The notes below the pieces were generated by a model that saw only the letters and a program-made list of their open reading frames with translations, did not search any database and had not been told where the DNA came from. Below are positions 1 to 6,885 of a DNA stretch of 9,155 bases, piece by piece; position 1 is the stretch's first letter; every line of letters begins with the position of its first letter. The DNA comes from Treponema sp. Lineage in GTDB: Bacteria; Spirochaetota; Spirochaetia; Treponematales; Breznakiellaceae. Location of the stretch: assembly GCA_031273835.1 (NCBI GenBank), contig JAISRD010000108.1, positions 1 to 9,155 on the forward strand, read 5' to 3'. Made by a program: the position numbers and the translations under genes.

Positions 1-219
1 CGGGGGGTGCGGGTCAACGCCATCGCCCCCGGTTTTATCGCCACCGACATGACCGCTGCCCTTCCCGCCGCGGTCAGGGAAAAGATGCTGGAACAGATAC
101 CCCTTAAACGGCGGGGAGAGCCCGCCGATGTGGCGCAGGCGGCGCTTTTTCTCGCCGCGGACGGCGCGGCCTATATAACGGGACAGGTCCTTGCCGTGGA
201 CGGCGGCATGTTCATGTAA
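1..219 (+). CDS. fabG: 3-oxoacyl-ACP reductase FabG, C-terminal part (5' end cut by window)
   Basis: NADPH-dependent reductase that converts 3-ketoacyl-ACP to 3-hydroxyacyl-ACP in type II fatty-acid synthesis, in the cytoplasm. Only the last 72 codons are visible, reading in frame from base 1. Seen in the sequence are the SDR-family C-terminal hallmarks: RVNAIAPGFIATDM just after the start, the helical segment with IPLKRRGEPADVAQAALFLA, and the closing YITGQVLAVDGG typical of FabG. The Rossmann glycine motif and the Ser-Tyr-Lys catalytic residues lie upstream of the window and cannot be checked. A GTG at 7 lies inside this conserved region and is not a start. The stop is 14 nt before fabF, so this is the same operon. 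Another SDR enzyme is formally possible, but the ending and the fab neighbours make FabG very likely. Confidence 0.93.
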   Translation, partial: RGVRVNAIAPGFIATDMTAALPAAVREKMLEQIPLKRRGEPADVAQAALFLAADGAAYITGQVLAVDGGMFM

Positions 220-233
220 GCGGGGAGAGGACG

Positions 234-1496
234 ATGAGAAAGGTTGTTGTTACCGGCATGGGGGTCATTTCCCCCGTGGGGAATTCCCTTGGGGAATTTA
301 CCGAATCAATAAGGGAAGGAAGGAGCGGCGTCGGCAGGATCACCGCCTTCGACACCGCCGATTTCGACGTCAAGATTGCCGCCGAGGTTAAGGACTTCGA
401 TCCCTTAAGGTGGATTGAAAAAAGGGAGGCCCGTAAAATGGCCCGCTTTACCCAGTTTGCCGTTGCCGCGGCGGAACAGGCCCTGGAACAGGCGGGGCTC
501 CTTGAAAGGGGCGGTGAAGGTTCAAGGCGGATAAAAAGCGATCCTGAAAAAACCGGCGTCGTCCTGGGGAACGGCATAGGGGGTTTTGAAATCGTCGGCG
601 GGTCCTTCCGCAAGCTCTTTGAACAGGGGCCGCGCCGCATGCCCCCCCTGACGATACCCCTGATGATAGCCAACGAAGCCGCCGGCAATATCTCGATGAT
701 CTACGGAACCAGGGGGCCCGCCTTTACCCAGGTAACTGCCTGCTCCTCCGGTACCGACGCCCTGGGGCAGGCCCTGGACCTGATACGTTCGGGCCGCTGC
801 GACGCGGTGATCTCCGGGGGTACCGAAGCGTGCATAGTCCCCTTCGGCATAGGCGGTTTCCAGATGCTCAAGACCCTTTCGGTCCGCAATGAGGAGCCGG
901 AAAAGGCAAGCCGCCCCTTTGACCGGGACCGGGACGGCTTTGTCCTGGGCGAGGGCGCCGGGGTCCTGATCCTGGAAAGCGGGGAACACACCGAAAGACG
1001 GGGGGCCCTGGTACTGGCGGAATTTGCCGGGTACGGGGCCAGCGCCGACGCGTACCACATCACTTCCCCCGAACCCTCAGGCGAAGGGGGGGGCCGGGCC
1101 ATCGCTCTTGCCCTGGCGGACGCGGGGCTTAAGGGGGAAGATATCCAGTACTACAACGCCCACGGTACTTCCACGGGTATCAACGATCCCACCGAAACGA
1201 AGATGATCAAAAACGCCTTTGGGAACCACGCGTATAAGCTTAAGGTGTCCAGCATCAAAAGCATGACCGGCCACTGTGTGGCCGGTTCCGGCGGGATGGA
1301 GGCCATTGCCTGCGTACAGGCCATCCGGGAGGGCTTCTTTCCCCCGACGATCAACCTGGACCATCCCGATCCCGAATGCGATCTTGACTATGTGCCGAAC
1401 AGGGCCCAATACGGGACCATCAACGCCGCCGCCTCGGGGAACCTCGGTTTCGGGGGGCACAACGGCGTGGTGGTATTCAAAAAGTACGAGAGTTAA
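234..1496 (+). CDS. fabF: 3-oxoacyl-ACP synthase II FabF (KAS II)
   Basis: Elongating condensing enzyme that joins malonyl-ACP to a growing acyl-ACP with loss of CO2. At 420 aa it is close to the usual length of about 410-420. The thiolase-fold signatures are intact: nucleophile Cys170 in TACSSGTDALG, His310 in NAHGTST, Lys342 in SSIKSMTGH, and His347. The acyl-pocket gating loop reads NLGFGGHNG (about 403-411). Its Phe406 matches the E. coli Phe400 gate, while the position of E. coli Phe398 is Leu404. The ATG at 234 has a GGAG 6 nt upstream, and the protein begins with the family-typical MRKVVVTGMGVISPVG. It lies 14 nt downstream of fabG, and fabZ follows at once, with its ribosome-binding site overlapping the fabF stop. 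FabB is the alternative name, but the sequence pattern and operon place fit FabF. Confidence 0.96.
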   Translation: MRKVVVTGMGVISPVGNSLGEFTESIREGRSGVGRITAFDTADFDVKIAAEVKDFDPLRWIEKREARKMARFTQFAVAAAEQALEQAGLLERGGEGSRRIKSDPEKTGVVLGNGIGGFEIVGGSFRKLFEQGPRRMPPLTIPLMIANEAAGNISMIYGTRGPAFTQVTACSSGTDALGQALDLIRSGRCDAVISGGTEACIVPFGIGGFQMLKTLSVRNEEPEKASRPFDRDRDGFVLGEGAGVLILESGEHTERRGALVLAEFAGYGASADAYHITSPEPSGEGGGRAIALALADAGLKGEDIQYYNAHGTSTGINDPTETKMIKNAFGNHAYKLKVSSIKSMTGHCVAGSGGMEAIACVQAIREGFFPPTINLDHPDPECDLDYVPNRAQYGTINAAASGNLGFGGHNGVVVFKKYES

Positions 1497-1500
1497 GGAG
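1495..1500 (+). promoter_or_regulatory. Ribosome-binding site of fabZ
   Basis: AAGGAG lies 6 nt before the ATG at 1507 and overlaps the last two bases of the fabF stop codon. It fixes the fabZ start at 1507, although the reading frame stays open upstream inside fabF to 1276. The arrangement suggests that ribosomes finishing fabF help start fabZ. Confidence 0.85.
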
Positions 1501-1506
1501 AAAAAA

Positions 1507-1944
1507 ATGAGCAGGGAAACAATAGAGGGCCTTCTGCCCCATCGGGACCCCTTTTTATTTGTCGACGAGATCCTCCGCTGCGACGGGGAAACGATCAGCG
1601 CCCGCCATGTATTCACCGAAGGGGAATTTTTCTTTGCCGGACACTTTCCCCAATACCCGGTGGTGCCGGGGGTGATACTTATCGAGACCATGGCCCAGTC
1701 GGGCGGGGCGGGTCTGCGGAAACAGGGAATACTCCGGGGGGAGGCGCTGTTCTTCCTTGCTTCGGTGGATAAGGTAAAATTCCGCCGTCAGGTCCGGCCC
1801 GGCGAGGAAGTCCGCTCGGAAATTACCAACCTCAGGATTTCCCCCAGAATGATACGGCAGGCCGGAAAGGCCTATGTGGGGGATGAACTTGCCGCAGAGG
1901 CCCAATGGCTCTGCCTGGTCCGGGAAAACGGGGGTGCGGAATGA
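1507..1944 (+). CDS. fabZ: 3-hydroxyacyl-ACP dehydratase FabZ
   Basis: Hot-dog-fold dehydratase that converts 3-hydroxyacyl-ACP to trans-2-enoyl-ACP. It is 145 aa, the normal FabZ size. The N-terminus carries LLPHRDPFLFVDEI (9-22), the family opening motif. Catalytic His46 is in the AGHFPQYPVVPGV stretch, and the second catalytic acid Glu60 is in LIETMAQ on the central helix. The later segment FLASVDKVKFRRQVRPGE (83-100) is also characteristic. The length and the single hot-dog domain separate it from FabA, and nothing suggests an isomerase role. The start is set by a strong AAGGAG. Its stop overlaps the next gene by 4 nt (ATGA at 1941-1944), which implies translational coupling with the enoyl reductase that uses its product. 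Confidence 0.96.
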   Translation: MSRETIEGLLPHRDPFLFVDEILRCDGETISARHVFTEGEFFFAGHFPQYPVVPGVILIETMAQSGGAGLRKQGILRGEALFFLASVDKVKFRRQVRPGEEVRSEITNLRISPRMIRQAGKAYVGDELAAEAQWLCLVRENGGAE

Positions 1945-3218
1945 TCATTAAACCCATGGTTAGGAACAATATCTGCATCAATAGCCACCCCGCGGGATGC
2001 GCGAAAACGGTGCGGGACCGGATCGCCTATGCGGTACAAAACCTTGCCGGGGGGAAGAACCCCGGGGAGGCAAAAGGCTCCGCCCCGGCGGGCGGTCCGG
2101 CGCTGGTTCTGGTACTGGGCTGTTCCACCGGATACGGCCTGGCAAGCCGTATCGCTGCGGCCTTCGGATACGGCGCGGCCTCGGTGGGGGTATCCCTTGA
2201 GAAGCCCGGTTCGTCCTCCAAGCCGGGAACGCCGGGGTGGTACAACAACCTTGCCTTCGACGCCGGGGCCGCAGAGGCGGCCCTGGTCTCCAGGACCCTG
2301 GAGGGCGACGCGTTTTCCGCCGAGACAAAGGCCCGTACCGCCGGGGCGATTCGGGAAGCCGCCGCCGCCGTCGGCATTCCCCCAAAGGTCGATCTTATCG
2401 TCTATTCCCTGGCCTCGCCGGTCAGGACCGATCCCAAAACGGGGATCAGCTACCGTTCGGTGATCAAACCCATAGGCGGGACCTATTCGGGGACCACCCT
2501 GGACCTGATGAGCGGAGAGGCCAGGACCGCCTCCGCCTGCGGGGCCGGCGGGGAAGAGATAGCCGCCACGATCAAGGTTATGGGCGGCGAAGACTGGGAA
2601 CTATGGATCGAGGCGCTGGAAAGGGAGGGGCTTCTTTCCCCCTCGGTACGCACCATAGCCTATACCTATATAGGGCCCGAACTTTCCCGGCCTATCTACC
2701 GGGACGGAACCATAGGCCGGGCCAAACTGGACCTGGAACGGGCGGGGCGGGAACTCAACAAAAAACTCAGTTCCGGCGTCTATTCGGGGGGCGCGTGGGT
2801 CTCCGTCAATAAGGCCCTGGTTACCAGGGCAAGCGCGGTGATCCCCGTCATCCCCTTTTACGTTTCCACCCTGTTCAAGGTGATGAAATCCAAGGGTATC
2901 CACGAAGGATGTATTGAACAGATCGTCAGGCTCTACAGGGAAAGGCTCTACAGGGCGGACGGCGGCGGGGATCCCGCGAAGGTTCCGGTGGACGGTGAAG
3001 GCCGCATACGCATGGACGACTGGGAGATGCGGGAGGATGTACAGCGGGAAACGGCGGAGCTGATGAACAGGGTTATTCGGGAGGGGGCTTCCCCGGATAC
3101 GGTATCTGAGCTTACCGACATAAGGGGATTTAAGCATGATTTCCTTGAAGCCCACGGTTTTGACGTGGAGGGTATAGACTATGAAGCGGATATTGATCCT
3201 TCCCGGATTCCGGCGTGA
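1941..3218 (+). CDS. fabV: Trans-2-enoyl-ACP/CoA reductase, FabV/TER family
   Basis: Reduces the trans-2 double bond of enoyl-ACP (or enoyl-CoA), usually with NADH, and so closes each elongation round. The N-terminus PMVRNNICINSHPAGC and the blocks YGTPGWYNN-like GTPGWYNNLAFD (96-107), DLIVYSLASPVRTDP (151-165), KVMGGEDWE (212-220), VTRASAVIPVIP (294-305) and GFKHDFLEAHGFDVEGIDYEAD (396-417) are FabV/TER signatures. The nucleotide-binding motif is LGCSTGYGLASR (59-70). Glu87 at the end of the next strand fits NADH preference in this family. The active-site Tyr-x8-Lys is Tyr253/Lys262. At 425 aa it is somewhat longer than the roughly 395-400 aa norm, with extra Gly/Ala/Pro-rich residues near 37-53. 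ATG 1941 is chosen because the protein then begins exactly like the family; upstream codons belong to fabZ. Lying between fabZ and acc genes, it most likely serves fatty-acid synthesis rather than butyrate formation. Confidence 0.96.
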   Translation: MIIKPMVRNNICINSHPAGCAKTVRDRIAYAVQNLAGGKNPGEAKGSAPAGGPALVLVLGCSTGYGLASRIAAAFGYGAASVGVSLEKPGSSSKPGTPGWYNNLAFDAGAAEAALVSRTLEGDAFSAETKARTAGAIREAAAAVGIPPKVDLIVYSLASPVRTDPKTGISYRSVIKPIGGTYSGTTLDLMSGEARTASACGAGGEEIAATIKVMGGEDWELWIEALEREGLLSPSVRTIAYTYIGPELSRPIYRDGTIGRAKLDLERAGRELNKKLSSGVYSGGAWVSVNKALVTRASAVIPVIPFYVSTLFKVMKSKGIHEGCIEQIVRLYRERLYRADGGGDPAKVPVDGEGRIRMDDWEMREDVQRETAELMNRVIREGASPDTVSELTDIRGFKHDFLEAHGFDVEGIDYEADIDPSRIPA

Positions 3219-3259
3219 ACGGCGACTCCGGGGGGCGCTCAGGCGGAGCCGCGTCCGGT

Positions 3260-3754
3260 ATGAATGAAAGCCTGATTGTAACCCTGATAGATAAACTCGA
3301 CAAAAGCGGATTGTCCGAGCTTGATTACGACGACGGCGTCTCCCGCCTGATCCTCCGCAGGGCCGGTCCCGCCGCCGCAAGCGCCGCTGGGGGCGTTTCC
3401 GCCGTAGACTCCGCCGGGGGGCCCCACGGGGCGATCCCGGTGGAGTATCCCGCCGCGCCCGAAGGGGCCGAAACCCCCGGAGCGGGGGAAATCATCGCCA
3501 GCCCCATTGTGGGAACCTTCTACCCCGCTCCGGGCCCCGATGCCCCTCCCTTTGTCAGGCCGGGCTCAAAGGTAAAGGCCGGGGACACACTCTGCATACT
3601 TGAGGCGATGAAGATGATGAACCGGCTTGAGGCGGAATTTGACTGCGAGATACGCGCCGTCAAAGCGGCTAGCGGGGACCTTGTTGAATTCGGCCAGGCC
3701 CTCTTTGAGGTAAGGCGCCCCGGCCCCCCAGGCCCCGGTAGGGAGTCCCGTTGA
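3260..3754 (+). CDS. accB: Biotin carboxyl carrier protein of acetyl-CoA carboxylase (AccB/BCCP)
   Basis: Carries the biotin that AccC carboxylates and from which AccA/AccD transfer the carboxyl group to acetyl-CoA. It has 164 aa in three parts. Residues 1-34 form the N-terminal region, beginning MNESLIVTLIDKLDKSGLSE as in other BCCPs. A flexible Ala/Gly/Pro linker covers about 35-77. The biotinyl domain runs from about 78 to 153, with the protruding-thumb segment SPIVGTFYPAPGPDAPPFV (81-99) and the biotin site EAMKMMN (Lys118). The start at ATG 3260 is chosen because family members begin at this point, with a GGCGGAG 11 nt upstream. A GTG at 3215 overlaps the fabV stop as GTGA, is in frame, and would add 15 Gly/Ser-rich residues with no clear ribosome site, so it remains an alternative. 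The stop overlaps accC by 4 nt. Confidence 0.94.
   Translation: MNESLIVTLIDKLDKSGLSELDYDDGVSRLILRRAGPAAASAAGGVSAVDSAGGPHGAIPVEYPAAPEGAETPGAGEIIASPIVGTFYPAPGPDAPPFVRPGSKVKAGDTLCILEAMKMMNRLEAEFDCEIRAVKAASGDLVEFGQALFEVRRPGPPGPGRESR
3741..3745 (+). promoter_or_regulatory. Ribosome-binding site supporting the TTG start of accC
   Basis: GGGAG lies inside the end of accB, 5 nt before TTG 3751. The TTG overlaps the accB stop as TTGA. The site supports a TTG start, since the family N-terminus (IKRLLIANRGEIAVRI) begins exactly there and no ATG is available nearby. Confidence 0.7.
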
Positions 3755-5085
3755 TAAAGCGCCTCTTAATCGCGAACCGCGGTGAAATCGCCGTGAGGAT
3801 TATACGGAGCTGCCGTGAAATGGGCATCGAGACCGTGGCGGTTTATTCCACCGCCGACAGGGACAGCCTCCATGTAAGGCTCGCCGACAGGGCGGTCTGT
3901 ATAGGGCCCGCTGCGGCGGCAAAAAGTTATCTGGTCCGGGAAAATTTGATCATGGCGGCCCTTCATACCGGCTGTGAGGCCCTCCACCCCGGGGTGGGTT
4001 TTCTTTCGGAGAATGCCGCCTTCGCCCGGCTTGTCAGGGACAAGGGGCTCCTCTTTATCGGTCCCGACCCGGATCTGATCGAACTTTTGGGGGACAAGGT
4101 CCGGGCCAGGGCTGCCGCGGAAAAATACGGCCTCCCCGTTACGCCGGGAACCGGCGCGCTGGGGGCGGGAAACGACAGGGAAGCGGAGGAAGCCGCGGAG
4201 AAACTCGGATTTCCGGTGATCATCAAGGCCGCGGCGGGGGGAGGCGGCAGGGGTATGCGCATAGTACGGAAAGCGTCGGAACTAAAGGAAAACATCGCCC
4301 TCGCCGCCGGGGAGGCGGAGGCAAACTTTGCCGACCCCGCGGTGTTTATCGAAAAGTACCTGGAAAACCCCCGGCATGTGGAACTGCAGATCATTGCCGA
4401 CGGAGCGGGGAACGCGGCGGTCCTGGGTGAGCGGGACTGTACGGTACAGAAGAACCACCAGAAACTTATCGAGGAAAGCCCCTCCCCGGCGCTGGACCCC
4501 CGTATGCGGCTCTCCATGACGGAGGGGGCGGTCCCCCTGTTCCGGGAACTTAAGTACCGGGGGGCGGGTACCGTTGAATTCCTCGTGGAGGGGCGATCCT
4601 TTTACTTTATGGAGGTAAACGCCAGGATACAGGTCGAGCATCCGGTAAGCGAACTGGTCAGCGGTACGGATATCATACGCCAGCAGATCCTCTCCTGTAC
4701 CGAGGGCCGTATGGAAATCGACCCGGACGCCGTGGAACTGCGGGGCTGGGCCCTGGAGTGCCGCATCAACGCCCTCTCGCCGGGAACCGTTACCCGCCTG
4801 GAAGTTCCCGGCGGCCCCGGGGTTCGCTTTGATTCGTTCCTCTACGCGGGCTGTACCGTTCCGCCCCACTACGATTCCATGGCGGCAAAACTCATCGTCC
4901 ATGGCCGGGACAGGGATCACGCAATAAAGCGGATGGACCGCGCCCTGGGGGAACTGATCGTTGAGGGAATAAAAACCAACAAAGACTGCCAGCGCCGTAT
5001 CATCAACCATCCCCTATTCCGTTCCGGAAACTTCGGAACATCCTGTTATGAGGAAATCGAGAAGGAGGCGGAAAATGGCTTCTGA
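3751..5085 (+). CDS. accC: Biotin carboxylase subunit of acetyl-CoA carboxylase (AccC)
   Basis: ATP-grasp enzyme that carboxylates the biotin on AccB using bicarbonate and ATP. It has 444 aa (E. coli 449). The order is the N-terminal domain with IANRGEIAVRI (7-17), the ATP-grasp core, then the C-terminal domain. Residues matching the E. coli catalytic set by position are Lys116, Lys159, the Gly-rich AAGGGGRGM (161-169), His209, Lys238, Glu276, Glu288, Asn290, Arg292, Glu296 and Arg338. The start is TTG 3751, overlapping the accB stop, with GGGAG 5 nt upstream. Odd point: after RINA (338-341) the family loop EDPxxxFxPSPG is reduced to LSPG, about seven residues short, with the frame intact. 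Pyruvate or propionyl-CoA carboxylase subunits are similar, but the acc gene order settles the assignment. Confidence 0.96.
   Translation: MIKRLLIANRGEIAVRIIRSCREMGIETVAVYSTADRDSLHVRLADRAVCIGPAAAAKSYLVRENLIMAALHTGCEALHPGVGFLSENAAFARLVRDKGLLFIGPDPDLIELLGDKVRARAAAEKYGLPVTPGTGALGAGNDREAEEAAEKLGFPVIIKAAAGGGGRGMRIVRKASELKENIALAAGEAEANFADPAVFIEKYLENPRHVELQIIADGAGNAAVLGERDCTVQKNHQKLIEESPSPALDPRMRLSMTEGAVPLFRELKYRGAGTVEFLVEGRSFYFMEVNARIQVEHPVSELVSGTDIIRQQILSCTEGRMEIDPDAVELRGWALECRINALSPGTVTRLEVPGGPGVRFDSFLYAGCTVPPHYDSMAAKLIVHGRDRDHAIKRMDRALGELIVEGIKTNKDCQRRIINHPLFRSGNFGTSCYEEIEKEAENGF
5062..5068 (+). promoter_or_regulatory. Ribosome-binding site of accD
   Basis: AAGGAGG lies within the 3' end of accC, 6 nt before ATG 5075. 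It is a near-perfect Shine-Dalgarno match and favours 5075 over the in-frame ATG at 5048, which would add nine mostly basic residues. The accD start therefore overlaps accC by 11 nt. Confidence 0.85.
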
Positions 5086-5872
5086 AAAGAGCCCCCCCTG
5101 TCCCGGCTGCGGCGCTCCCCCGTTTAACAATGAAGAAGATGCCGCCGCCGCGCTGATGAGCTGCCCGGACTGCGGATGGCATTACCGCATGGAACCGGAG
5201 GACCGCATCGCCTACCTGGCGGACAAGGGAAGCTTTGTTGAATTTTCGGCGAACCTCCGGTCCCTCAACCCCATAGACCTTTCGGGCTACGAGGAGAAGC
5301 TTTCCCAGGCGGAGGCAAAGGCCCGCATGAAGGACGCCGTCATAACCGGTTCCTGCACCATCGAGGGGAAACCCCTGATCCTGGGCCTCATGTCCTTTAA
5401 GTTTATGGGGGGCTCCATGGGTTCCGTGGTGGGGGAAAAGGTAAGCCGGGCCCTCCTCAAGGGAGCGGAGGAAAGGATCCCCGTGCTGATCTATACCACA
5501 TCGGGGGGCGCCCGTATGCAGGAGGGGATATTCTCGCTTATGCAGATGGCAAAAACCGCCAGCGCAGCGGGGGAACTGGACAAGGCGGGGGTCCCCTTTT
5601 TCATCGTGCTCTGCGATCCCACTACCGGCGGGGTAACGGCGTCCTTCGCCATGCTGGCCGATGTGATCATGGCGGAACCGGGGGCCCTTATCGGGTTTGC
5701 CGGCCCCCGGGTTATTGAGGGAACCATACGGCAGAGCCTTCCCGAAGGCTTTCAGCGCGCCGAATTCCAACTGGAGAAGGGCTTTGTGGACCTCATCGCG
5801 GCCCGCAAGGACCAGCGCCGCATCATCTCCTCCCTCATTGATCTGCACAGCCCCCATGGGGGTAAACCGTGA
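5075..5872 (+). CDS. accD: Acetyl-CoA carboxylase carboxyltransferase subunit beta (AccD)
   Basis: Beta half of the carboxyltransferase that moves the carboxyl group from biotin to acetyl-CoA, acting as an alpha2-beta2 complex with AccA. It has 265 aa, shorter than E. coli (about 304) at both ends. An N-terminal zinc ribbon is seen as Cys9-x2-Cys12 and Cys30-x2-Cys33. The crotonase-like core follows, with KFMGGSMGSVVGEK (109-122), TTSGGARMQEG (141-151) and DPTTGGVTASFAMLAD (181-196), whose Gly-Gly backbone amides form the oxyanion holes in this family. FAGPRVIEGTIRQSLPEGFQRAEF (208-231) is also a strong AccD signature. The start at 5075 rests on the strong AAGGAGG. The stop overlaps the accA GTG by 4 nt, which would help keep the two subunits equimolar. 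Confidence 0.96.
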   Translation: MASEKSPPCPGCGAPPFNNEEDAAAALMSCPDCGWHYRMEPEDRIAYLADKGSFVEFSANLRSLNPIDLSGYEEKLSQAEAKARMKDAVITGSCTIEGKPLILGLMSFKFMGGSMGSVVGEKVSRALLKGAEERIPVLIYTTSGGARMQEGIFSLMQMAKTASAAGELDKAGVPFFIVLCDPTTGGVTASFAMLADVIMAEPGALIGFAGPRVIEGTIRQSLPEGFQRAEFQLEKGFVDLIAARKDQRRIISSLIDLHSPHGGKP

Positions 5873-6792
5873 AGGGTATTTCGTCAAAACTCCGGGAATT
5901 AAAAAAACTGATCGAGGATTCCGGCCTTGACGCCCGGGACGAACTGGAAAGGCTGGAGGCAAAGCTCGGTTCCCGGTTAAAAACGGAAACGGTCTGGAAA
6001 CGGGTGGAACTTGCCCGCCACCCTGAACGGCCCTACGCGGAGGATTACATCGCCCGTATTTTCGACGGTTTTATCGAACTCCACGGCGACCGCTGTTTTG
6101 GGGACGATCCCGCCGTTATCGGGGGCCTGGGCTTTCTTGATTCCCGGCCCGTTACCATCCTGGCAAACCAAAAGGGCCGCAGCCTTAAGGAGAATCTCAG
6201 GCGCAACCACGGCATGGCTAACCCCGAGGGTTACCGCAAATCCCTGCGGCTGGCAAAGGAGGCGGAGAAGTTCCGCCGCCCCATCATCACCCTGGTCGAC
6301 ACCGCCGGGGCTTGCCCCGGCCTGGGGGCGGAAGAACGGGGCATAGGAGAGGCCATAGCCCGGAATCTCCGGGACTTCAGCCGGCTGCGGACGCCGGTGA
6401 TCTGCGTGATCATCGGCGAGGGAGGTTCGGGGGGCGCCCTTGGCCTCTGTGTGGGGGACAAAATCTACATGCTGGAAAACGCCATCTATTCGGTCATAAG
6501 CCCCGAAGGCTGCGCGTCCATACTGCTGCGGGACGCCGCAAAGGCCAAGGACGCCGCGGTGATGCTCCGCATCACCAGCGACGACCTGCTGGAATTCAAG
6601 GTTATCAACGGCATAATCCCCGAACCTCCCGGGGGCGCCCATACCGATCCGGACAAAACGGCGCGGATCATCAGGGAAATACTCTCCCGAGACCTGGAAG
6701 ACCTCTGTTCACGGAACACGGAAGTCCTGGTCCGTTACCGGAATCAGAAAATACGGAAAGCCGGCCACTGGAACGAAAGCTCAGGGGGGTAA
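5869..6792 (+). CDS. accA: Acetyl-CoA carboxylase carboxyltransferase subunit alpha (AccA)
   Basis: Alpha half of the carboxyltransferase, partner of AccD, supplying the other part of the active site. It has 307 aa (E. coli about 319). An N-terminal helical region (1-50) is followed by ELHGDRCFGDDPAVIGGLG (70-88), ANQKGRS (99-105), the NPEGYRKSLRLA helix (118-129), VDTAGACPGLGAEERG (143-158), the oxyanion motif GEGGSGGALG (183-192), and YSVISPEGCASIL (207-219). The family tail IIPEPPGGAH is at 249-258. The start is GTG 5869, overlapping the accD stop as GTGA; the ribosome site is weak (a G-run just upstream), consistent with coupled translation. It is the last gene of the fatty-acid operon in the window: a 93-nt gap and a change of gene content follow. 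Confidence 0.96.
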   Translation: MKGISSKLRELKKLIEDSGLDARDELERLEAKLGSRLKTETVWKRVELARHPERPYAEDYIARIFDGFIELHGDRCFGDDPAVIGGLGFLDSRPVTILANQKGRSLKENLRRNHGMANPEGYRKSLRLAKEAEKFRRPIITLVDTAGACPGLGAEERGIGEAIARNLRDFSRLRTPVICVIIGEGGSGGALGLCVGDKIYMLENAIYSVISPEGCASILLRDAAKAKDAAVMLRITSDDLLEFKVINGIIPEPPGGAHTDPDKTARIIREILSRDLEDLCSRNTEVLVRYRNQKIRKAGHWNESSGG

Positions 6793-6885
6793 TTAAAAAA
6801 GGTTTTTCATTCTTCCCCTTCTCCTCTTACGTTGTGGTATGTCGTGTAGCGTTGTGGTTTCCCCTCTTCCCTTGTCCGTGGCGCT
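6793..6885 (+). other. Intergenic gap after accA with pyrimidine tracts and spaced repeats
   Basis: This 93-nt gap separates the fatty-acid operon from the kinase gene. It starts with an A-run and T-run (AAAAAAGGTTTTT), then has two C/T-rich stretches around 6808-6829 and 6859-6876, flanking the GTYGTGK repeats. I find no stable G+C hairpin followed by T residues, so no intrinsic terminator can be called. No convincing -35/-10 pair stands out either. Whether the kinase gene has its own promoter cannot be decided from the sequence alone. Confidence 0.6.
6831..6860 (+). repeat. Three tandem 10-bp units upstream of the kinase gene
   Basis: Units begin at 6831 (GTTGTGGTAT), 6841 (GTCGTGTAGC) and 6851 (GTTGTGGTTT), one DNA helical turn apart. 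The outer two share an exact 9-mer CGTTGTGGT (6830-6838 and 6850-6858) with a 20-bp period. The array lies 26-55 nt before the kinase ATG at 6886. It could be an operator for an activator binding one DNA face, but it could also be chance in biased sequence. Confidence 0.4.

Noticed and set aside
2601..3380. Minus-strand open frame (259 codons) opposite fabV/accB
   Set aside because: It crosses the ends of two confident genes and has an Arg/Gly-rich composition typical of an antisense shadow.
5048..5074. Upstream in-frame ATG for accD
   Set aside because: It would add nine mainly basic residues and lacks a good ribosome site, whereas ATG 5075 has AAGGAGG at ideal spacing.
5003..5962. Long open frame on the minus strand (319 codons) opposite accD/accA
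   Set aside because: It lies wholly antisense to well-conserved genes, has no recognisable motif, and such frames are common in G+C-rich coding DNA.
6793..6806. A-run/T-run (AAAAAAGGTTTTT) after accA as a possible terminator
   Set aside because: The two-base loop is too short and the stem is only A-T pairs, so it would not form a stable terminator hairpin.
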